In this document: in pieces, positions 57,507-64,000 of the stretch
Numbering within the stretch: position 1 is the stretch's first letter
Layout of the letters: each line of letters begins with the position of its first letter
NCBI GenBank assembly: GCA_009746045.1
Contig: RPFO01000082.1
Coordinates: 2,478,487-2,542,486 of the forward strand
Direction of reading: 5' to 3'
Source: Mesostigma viride
Taxonomy: Eukaryota > Streptophyta > Mesostigmatophyceae > Mesostigmatales > Mesostigmataceae
Length of the DNA: 64,000 bases
The notes under the pieces: model-generated
What the model was told of the DNA's origin: nothing
Databases searched by the model: none
Seen by the model: only the letters and a program-made list of their open reading frames with translations
Translations under genes and position numbers: made by a program

Positions 57507-60500
57507 ATGGACGACCCACGACCCCCTTCGCCCAACGGCTCCCCCGCTCCCCGGTTGGCGCCTCGGCGGTCCTCTCGGCTTGCGGCCCTTCTTGCGGAGG
57601 TGGGCGACCCGGCTGCGGGGGGCTCGGGCGCCCCGGTCTCCCCCTCCTTGGTCTGCGAGGTCTGCCGGAGCGGGCACCGCGGGCACCACATGTTAGTTTG
57701 TGATGCTTGCAATTCCGGGTGGCACTTGCAGTGTCTTACTCCCCGGCTCTACCGGGTCCCGCCGGGCTCCTGGACGTGCCCGCGCTGTCCCCCCGGCGGG
57801 CCCCCGGGCTGCCCTCCCCGCTGGGTGCTCCGGCCCCCTGCCCCGTGTGCCCCCCTGCCGAGGCCCTCGGGGCGGGCCGTGGCCTGCCCGATGGGGCCGC
57901 CGTTGCTCGGGCCCTGGCGCCCTCGGCCCCGGGGCCCCACCCGTCGCCTGGCCCCGCCGACGGGGGCGCGGCGCTGTCGCCTGGGCTGGCCCGGCCGACC
58001 CCCGGCGGGCCTGGCGACCCCGGCGCCCGCCCCCGGCCCCTCGCTCCCCGACGCTCTGGCCTCCCTTCCCCCGGCCGCGGTTGGCCACCCAGCCGCCACC
58101 CCCGTCCTTGCCGCGTGGGACGGCGGCCCCCGGGCCCACGCGTTCACCTCGTGGCCGCCCTCGCACATTGTCGGCGTGGTGGGCCGCGCCACCTTTTCTT
58201 GGGCGTACTGCCCTTTGTTGCTGGACGCGGTCGGGCTCCAGGCCGCCTTCCCCTCGCTCCCTAGGCCCCCGGCCTTCCTGGCCCTAGTTGCGCAGGTGCG
58301 GGCGACATTTCTTTCCGCCGCCCCCCGGTGACGGCCTCGACTCTTTGGGGGTATGTCTTGGAAGGATATCACGCCGGCTGCCGGCTGCCGTGGCATCTCC
58401 CGGCCGCCCGGCAGGAAGAGCTGCTTTCCCTGGACGAGCGGGTGGGTCAGGAGGTGGTCGAGTTCGTCACGGCGGTGGCTCGAGACGCACAGGTCTCGGT
58501 GCGGGCGGCCTACCTCGCGGGCGGCGCCGACCTGGGCCTCATGTCCCCGCGGCAGCTTCGCCTCTTCTTGGACGCCCAGGCCCCGCCTCCCGGCCCGGTT
58601 GCCAGTGGGGGCTTTCTCATCACCTCCCTCAGCCTGGCGCAGGCCGCCATGCTGCGTGTGGAGTTCGGGGCCCCCATCGCGGTTCAGGGCGGCCAGGCCA
58701 TCTTGGTGGACTCGGCCGGGCGCGCCCAGCCCCTAACCGCGGGGACGCCTGTTTCTGCCTTCCTCCACGACATCCTGGAGTTGGCAGGCATCCCGCACGA
58801 ATGGCACCCCGCGGCTGACCAACCGGTCGGCATCCTCTCGCGCGCCCAGATTGCTGCCTCCCGGGTTGCTGGGAGGCCGGCTGGGACCCGCCCCCCCTCA
58901 TGTCCGGTCCCTTCTGGAGGGGGACGACCCCGAGTCGGGCTCCTGTGCCATCTGCCTTGAGCCCTTCCGGCCGGGGGATGGCTTGTGTCGCCTGCCCGCG
59001 TGCGGCCACACATTCCATCAAGCGTGCATCGCGCGCAGCTTGCTCCACTCCGTGCCGCGCTGCCCGTTGTGCCGGGCTGTTGTGCCGCCCCCTGGGACTG
59101 CGCTTCCTCTCGGCCCGCCCCCGGTCTCGCTGGGTCCCCTGCCGGGTCCCCACCGGGCCCCGGGGCCAGCTGCCTCCCCGACCCCTCGGCCTCCGCCCCC
59201 GGCCTCGTTGCCGGGGCCTGGGGTGGTCGCGGGCGCGCTGGCGAGTCCCCCTGGGAGGGGCGCCGGCGTTCTCGATCCCCCTCCGCTGGGGGTCTCCCCG
59301 GTGGGCACTGCCTCCTCCGTGGCCCCGGCGGGCCTGCCGGGCGCTGGTCGGGTCGTGGTGCGCGCGCCTGCCGGCCCGGCTGGGGAGACGCCGCAGGCCC
59401 CACGTCCTGCCTTTGCTGGCGCCGCTCCCCGCCACTCAGCGCCCGCCGACGGCCTTCACCGGTGTGCCGTGCTGCTTCCCACGGGGTCCCCGTGTGCGGG
59501 TGTGTTCCACAACCGTAACCTCCTCTGCCAGCACCTTCGCGCTGTGCACCCCGATCTCGGCGCGGCGGATCTGCAGGCCATGAGCTGTTACCGGTGCCCG
59601 GAAGCTCACTGCCAGCGGGTGTACTCCATTCACGGGCGCGCTCAGCACGCGCGCGCCTGTGTTGCTCAACGGCCCCTCAACCGGCCAGCAGTCCCGGCCC
59701 CCTCCCCCCTCCCGCCTCGGCTCCCCCGGCTCCCAGCCCCCGCCGCCCGACTACTCGGCCAGTTGGCGTTGGCTTGACACGGTTCCCTGGGATGCATGCG
59801 CCATCAACCCGACGTCTACCCTGACCGACCTCCCCCACCGCGCGCGTAGCCTTTTCGCGCAATGTGCAATCGTTTCTCTCCGGCGCATGCACGCCGCTCC
59901 GGACGACCCGCTGGGCTTTAAACTGCACATGGTGACCCCCCGCCTGCTCCTCACCCCTCTCGGGCGTGGTGTGCGCGGCCTCCAGGGTGCGGTTATTGCC
60001 CGTTGCCGACGCTTTCTGCAGGGGGACTGGGAGGGGCTGTTTGGCGTGCCGCCCCCGCGCACGGCCCGGCTGTCGGGGGAGGTCAACTTCGAGCGGGTGG
60101 CCGCCGACGTCATCCGCCTCGTCCGCGAGGGGCAGCTCAGCCGGGCCATGACCCGCTTGGAAATGGCCAAGCTCGCCCCCGCCAATGCGGCTACCCTGGC
60201 GGCCTTGGAGGCTCTTCACCCTGCGGAGCCCGGATTCCAGCTGCCCGTGCCGGACCCCCTGCCGGCCCCCCTCCGGCTGGACCGCGACTGCTTCCTGGAG
60301 GTGATGCGTGCGGTCCCGCGGGCTTCCTCTACCGGGCCGTCGGGCTGGCGCTACGAGCACTTGGAGGTCCTGGTGGGGCATGGGGGCGAGGACATTCTCT
60401 TTGACACCCTCATTGACCTGGCGGCTGGTCGCGTTCCTCCCGCTGCGCGCGAGTGGTTAGCGGGCGCTCGCCTCCTCGCTCTGCTCAAGGGTGTCTTGCC

Positions 60501-62661
60501 CCCCCCGAGGGCAAGGTGCGCCCGATCGCCTGCGGTGAGGTGCTCCGCAAGCTCGTGGGCAAAGTGATCTGCCGCCAAAAGGCGCCCGAGCTCCGTGCCT
60601 TTTTCTGCCCGCCCCTCGCAGCGGGTGAGACCTCGGTGGCGGCCCAGCTGGGGGTGACGACTCCAGGCGGGGCGGATATCCTCATCCATTCGGTGCAGGC
60701 CTACCTCGAGGCCCACCCCACCCACGCTGTCGTCAAGGTCGACTGCCACAACGCGTTCAACAGTCTGTCCCGCGCCAGCATGTTTGCGGCCGTCATGGAG
60801 TCCTTCGAGGACTTGTACGCTTGGACAGCCGTGTGCTACGGCCAGCCCGGCCAACTGGTTCACATCATGGAGGACGGCACTCGCGGCGGCCTGCTGTCGC
60901 GGTCGGGCACCCAGCAAGGGGACCCCCTGGGACCCCTGTACTTTGCCGCCCCCCTCCAGGGTTGCCTCCAAGCGGTCCATGCTGCCCACCCGGCGGTCGC
61001 TATTCAGGCCTACTTGGATGATATCTACCTTCTGGGCCCTGTGCCGGACACCACCGCGGCTCTGCTGGCACTGCAGACCGCGGTGGCCGACATCAACCTC
61101 CAGTTGACCCTGGCCAAGTGCGCGGTGTACTCGCCCCAAGGTGATTGCTCCGGCTTTCCGCCCCAGCTCTTGGGCCGGGACGAGCGCCTCCATGGGTTGG
61201 ATGTCCTCGGCGTTCCGGTTGGCGACCCCGCGTTTGTCATCGATGCTCTGCGGGCCGCCCTCGAGGCACGCACTGAGGTACTGCCCTTGATTGCGCGCCT
61301 TCATGATTCGCAGACCAAGGGTCTGCTTCTGTGGTTTTGCGCTCACCCTCGCGTCGTTCACTGGCTCCGGGGCGCTCTTCCGGCTCAGGTCCGGCTGGCC
61401 GCCGAGGGCCACGACGAACGCATCCAGTCGGCCTTGGCGCAGCTGGTCCCGGGCCCCGACCTCCCGCCACATGCTATTCGCATTGCCTCCCTGCCTGCAC
61501 GGATGGGTGGCTGCGGTCTGACTCGTGCCGCCCGGCTGGCCCCAGCAGCCTTTTTGGGCTCCGTCGCTCAGTCGTGGGCGGAAAGCTGCCGGCTCCTGCC
61601 CCTTTTGGCAACGGCAGCGCCTGACCTCCTGGACCCCAGCAGCCCTTTGCCCTTCGTCACCGCCATCCAGGAGGCCTATGCTGAGATCCAGCAGGCCTGT
61701 TCTCCCGTCCGTGCCGCTCAGGCGGTACAGCGCCACCTCCCTCGCGGCACTCCCTCGGTCGCCTCCGTTCAATCTCCCGCCGCATTCCCTGCTCGCGTCA
61801 TCGATAAACACCAGAAAACCTACGCGGGTATTCTGCACACGGCTGATTGGATTGCTCTTTTCGCGGACCTCAACGCCCAGGGACGTGCGTGGCTGTTCTC
61901 GCTTTCCTTGCGGAGTGTGGGCTCGGCGTACCTTCGTGCTCTTCCCATGGCCCCCCCATTCGCCTTGGCTCCCAGCCACTACTCGGTGGCGCTCCGGCAC
62001 CAGCTATTTGCCCCGCAGCCTCTTGTTCCGGCCGGGCGGCCTTGTGGTAGCTGTGGGCAGCCGCTGGATCCCACGGGGACTCACTACCTTGCCTGCATGG
62101 GGGGCCAACAGAATCAGAATTGGTATTTGTATTTGCACACTGTCCTCCTGACGGTGGTGCTCGCCATGATTCGGTCGGTTTTCCCCCACGCGAACATCCG
62201 GTCCGAGGATGCGGATGGCGCTGCCTTCTATTCCCCAACCACCGGCCTGACATCGTGGTGCTGGACTTTGAGGGGGGTGGCCGGCATCTGCTTATTGACG
62301 TTTCGGTGGCGCGGCCCTTGGCTCTTAGCCACGTGGCTGGGGCCTCCCTCACGGCAGGTTACACGGCGGACCGGGCGGAGCGGGCCAAGCTCCTGGCCTA
62401 CGGCGACGTCGGGCACCATCGTGTGGTGCCCTTTGTCCTGGAGGAGTTTGGGGCCATGGGGCCCCTGACCTCCGCCTTCTTCAAGGAGTGTTGCCGGCTC
62501 CGGGAGGACCGGCTGGACCTGGAGGGCCAGCGGGCCCCATGGTCGGCGCGGACCTGGACGTCATATTGGCGTCAGCGCTTGTCGGTGGCGCTGACTCGGG
62601 CCATGGCGACATCATGCTCCGCCGTACGCGGGCTGATTTTGCGGTGCAGCAGGGCTATTAG
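57507..62661 (+). pseudogene. LINE-2 polyprotein: PHD, RING-H2, C2H2, reverse transcriptase, restriction-like endonuclease
   Basis: Starts at ATG 57507. PHD finger at about residues 50-94 (C-x2-C-x11-C-x2-C-x4-H-x2-C-x14-C-x2-C; 57654-57790). RING-H2 at 58944-59072 with C-x-H-x2-H-x2-C (ACGHTFHQAC). Two C2H2-like fingers at 59460-59660. The RT core runs 60300-61200, with VDCHNAFNSLSR and the catalytic YLDD box in AYLDDIYLL. A C-terminal CCHC (CGSCGQPLDPTGTHYLAC, about 62045) and a PD-(D/E)xK-like block (RPDIVVLD ... LLIDVSVARP, 62245-62315) mark a restriction-like endonuclease, as in R2-type LINEs. Frame changes near 58320, 58885, 59705, 60500, 62235 and 62595; the first four lie in C runs. 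True stop TAG 62659-62661. Confidence 0.85.
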
Positions 62662-62962
62662 GTTCCTCCCGTTAGGCGTTTCCATTGGTCTTATCGTAGT
62701 ATAGAGCTTTGACATGGCTCTGTATATAGGTTTATAGCTGGGCGTTTGCTTTGGTTTGAGTGATTTCACTCTGCTGTAAGTAATTATATTTTAATATATG
62801 TTGAGGTTGTGATATACCAACCCGAAGGGCAACTCATGGACACGCTTTGCAAGCCCCCAGGGACAGCCATGGGATATGGGTAAGGTTGGATGGCATCTGG
62901 TTTGCAAAATTGTGAAGATCCAGCGATTTACTCGGCTGGATCTCAGACCATTTAGGGGTTAA

Positions 62963-64000
62963 ACTATATTCAGAGAAAACCGAATTCCTGCGTACGACGT
63001 ATTAATCCAATACCCGCCGTAGGTTCAGCACCTAATTCCTGTCAGCCCAGGAATTACTGTCGACCCATATATGTCGTCGGCAAATATTCACGCCCGACTT
63101 AGAAGAACAGCCGGCTCGCGCTCGGCGCCGCGCCGGATCGGAACGCCATAACTTTCTTGATACTTGTCGGAATGAACTCGTTCCGGGTGCCGCCGGAATC
63201 GCAGAGATATGCCGAACAGGAACATGCAATGCGCTTGGCGTTAACTCAAAGGGCACCTGCACACCATGCACTGTATTCAGGCACCTATAGGGGTGCCGAC
63301 AGAGGTGCATGCATGGGAAGATCATCATGGCTATACATTTTAGGCCAGGGCAATGGCTTCTCTCGACAGAGCTAGAGTGACTCTCTGCATAGACAGAGCT
63401 TTGGCTAAATTCTTCATCCATTGGAAGTCCCATTATAGGCAGGGCATGGCTATAATTCTTAAAGGCATCATCCATGGGGGCGTACGTAGCCGGCCACGTC
63501 GTGCTAGGCTAAGCCTTACTAATCTACACAACTGCTATATCTCCTAGACTGGGTTTGCTGGGGTGGCAGGGGGTGCCTGCCAGGGCTTGTGGTCGACGTG
63601 GATGACGTCCCGCCCCGGCCTCCAGTACGTATACCGGTTTCCCCCCTGCGCTCTGCCGGAGCTGGAGGTATGTAGGTCGGCCACAGCTCCCGGCCGTCGC
63701 CGTTGTTGCTGGGCCAGGGTCAAGTCTCGTCCAGCGTGAAGCGAGTCCGATCGAGAGGCCTTCTTTGCGGTGCTGGTGCCCATTTAAGGAGCGACATATG
63801 CAGCTTATCCGCCATGTACTTACAAGGTGAGGAGCCCCGGGAGCCCCGGGCCAGCCTTACCCAGCGCGCGGGGGAGGCGGGCATGCAGCCGACATCCGCA
63901 GCTCACCAGTGAGTTGCATGGGGCAATAATGTCGTGCTTAATGCCGTGAGAAGAGTCGCGAGTCTTCATCTGTCGGCTGGTCGAAGTGCTTGACGATGAC
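62963..64000. other. No intact gene; possible LINE coding remnant on the minus strand
   Basis: After the end of host unit 2 (62981) the sequence is unassigned. The minus-strand frame 63544-63783 contains NRYTYWRPGRDVIHVDHKPW, weakly like the YWRGGDL remnants (30636-30740). Confidence 0.4.

Larger units (their letters stand above)
50314..62793 (+). mobile_element. LINE-2: non-LTR retrotransposon with a 170-bp monomer array at its 5' end
   Basis: Bounded by ATATATGT (50306-50313, 62794-62801), so the monomer array and the ORF lie inside one pair of target repeats. The order is array (50317-57391), about 115 bp of unique leader, an ORF with PHD, RING, C2H2, RT and endonuclease domains (57507-62661), then a 3' UTR ending TATTTTAA. 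Truncated copies of its 3' end occur at 13644, 13993, 28973 and 35194, each with its own duplication. The 8-bp duplication is short and AT-rich, so the array belonging to the LINE is likely rather than proven. Confidence 0.78.
48776..62958. mobile_element. Element B: TTAA-flanked, piggyBac-like ends, carrying LINE-2
   Basis: 14-bp inverted ends CCCCTAAATGGTCT (48776-48789, 62945-62958) between TTAA at 48772-48775 and 62959-62962. The empty site TTAATTAA followed by ACTATATTCAG is at 39389-39406. CCC...GGG ends with TTAA are the piggyBac pattern. Without the LINE-2 insert (50314-62793 and one target copy) the element is about 1.7 kb and has no transposase, so it is non-autonomous. The left part (48776-50305) is otherwise unassigned. 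Confidence 0.88.
39418..62981 (+). repeat. Host repeat unit, copy 2 (about 1.6 kb of unit, two transposons inside)
   Basis: Unit sequence occupies 39418-40707, 48501-48775 and 62963-62981; the rest is elements A and B. The interior specific to this copy (39547-40390) has an open frame of about 125 codons ending at 40476 (MASLRCDTRAVLETYKQLRR...) that I do not recognise. Removing A and B leaves a sequence collinear with copy 1. Confidence 0.88.

Noticed and set aside
57693-59435. Long GC-rich frames on the minus strand opposite LINE-2
   Set aside because: Arg/Gly/Pro-rich shadows of a GC-biased sense ORF that carries the PHD and RING motifs.

Overview
The window looks like a piece of nuclear heterochromatin from a eukaryote, most plausibly a green alga; the algal placement is inference. 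GT-AG introns, a copia-type LTR element, non-LTR retrotransposons (LINEs), hAT-like and TTAA-inserting DNA transposons and an initiator-tRNA-Met-type primer site are all eukaryotic. I found no host gene I can name. Almost all coding sequence belongs to transposable elements, many nested, and several can be delimited to the base by target-site duplications (TSDs) or by empty sites present in the same window.

Layout. 1-4.5 kb: end of a hAT-like element, a SINE-like repeat carrying a 44-bp tail-only LINE insertion, then blocks of 21-bp, 82-bp and about 26-30-bp tandem repeats. 5-10.5 kb: repeat families R4 and R3, then a 5'-truncated LINE-1 (6096-10455) split by a 2.0-kb non-autonomous LTR element with apparently identical LTRs. 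11.5-12.6 kb: a 1,042-bp near-perfect palindrome built from three 214-216-bp palindromic modules and two mirrored tRNA 3' halves. 13-20 kb: short LINE-2 copies, repeats and the broken start of a hAT transposase. 20.3-28.0 kb: a complete copia element with apparently identical LTRs, but with the protease after the integrase and many frameshifts. 28-38 kb: LINE-2, LINE-1b, R2, R3 and R5 fragments.

38.6-63.0 kb: two tandem copies of a host repeat unit. The first is short and uninterrupted. The second holds two TTAA-flanked DNA transposons, and the first copy supplies the empty site for both. Element A (40708-48496) encodes an intron-containing transposase with a probable DD35E triad and is itself broken by a 1.6-kb hAT-like insertion. 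Element B (48776-62958) has a piggyBac-like CCC...GGG end and carries a 12.5-kb LINE-2. Forty-one identical 170-bp monomers plus a partial one lie directly upstream of the LINE-2 ORF and inside its apparent TSDs. LINE-2 encodes a PHD finger, a RING-H2 finger, C2H2 fingers, a reverse transcriptase and a restriction-like endonuclease domain.

Relative order follows from nesting: the host repeat unit is oldest, then elements A and B, then the hAT element in A and LINE-2 in B. Several frameshifts in LINE-2 fall in C runs, so some of the decay may be assembly error. All identities quoted are from reading by eye.
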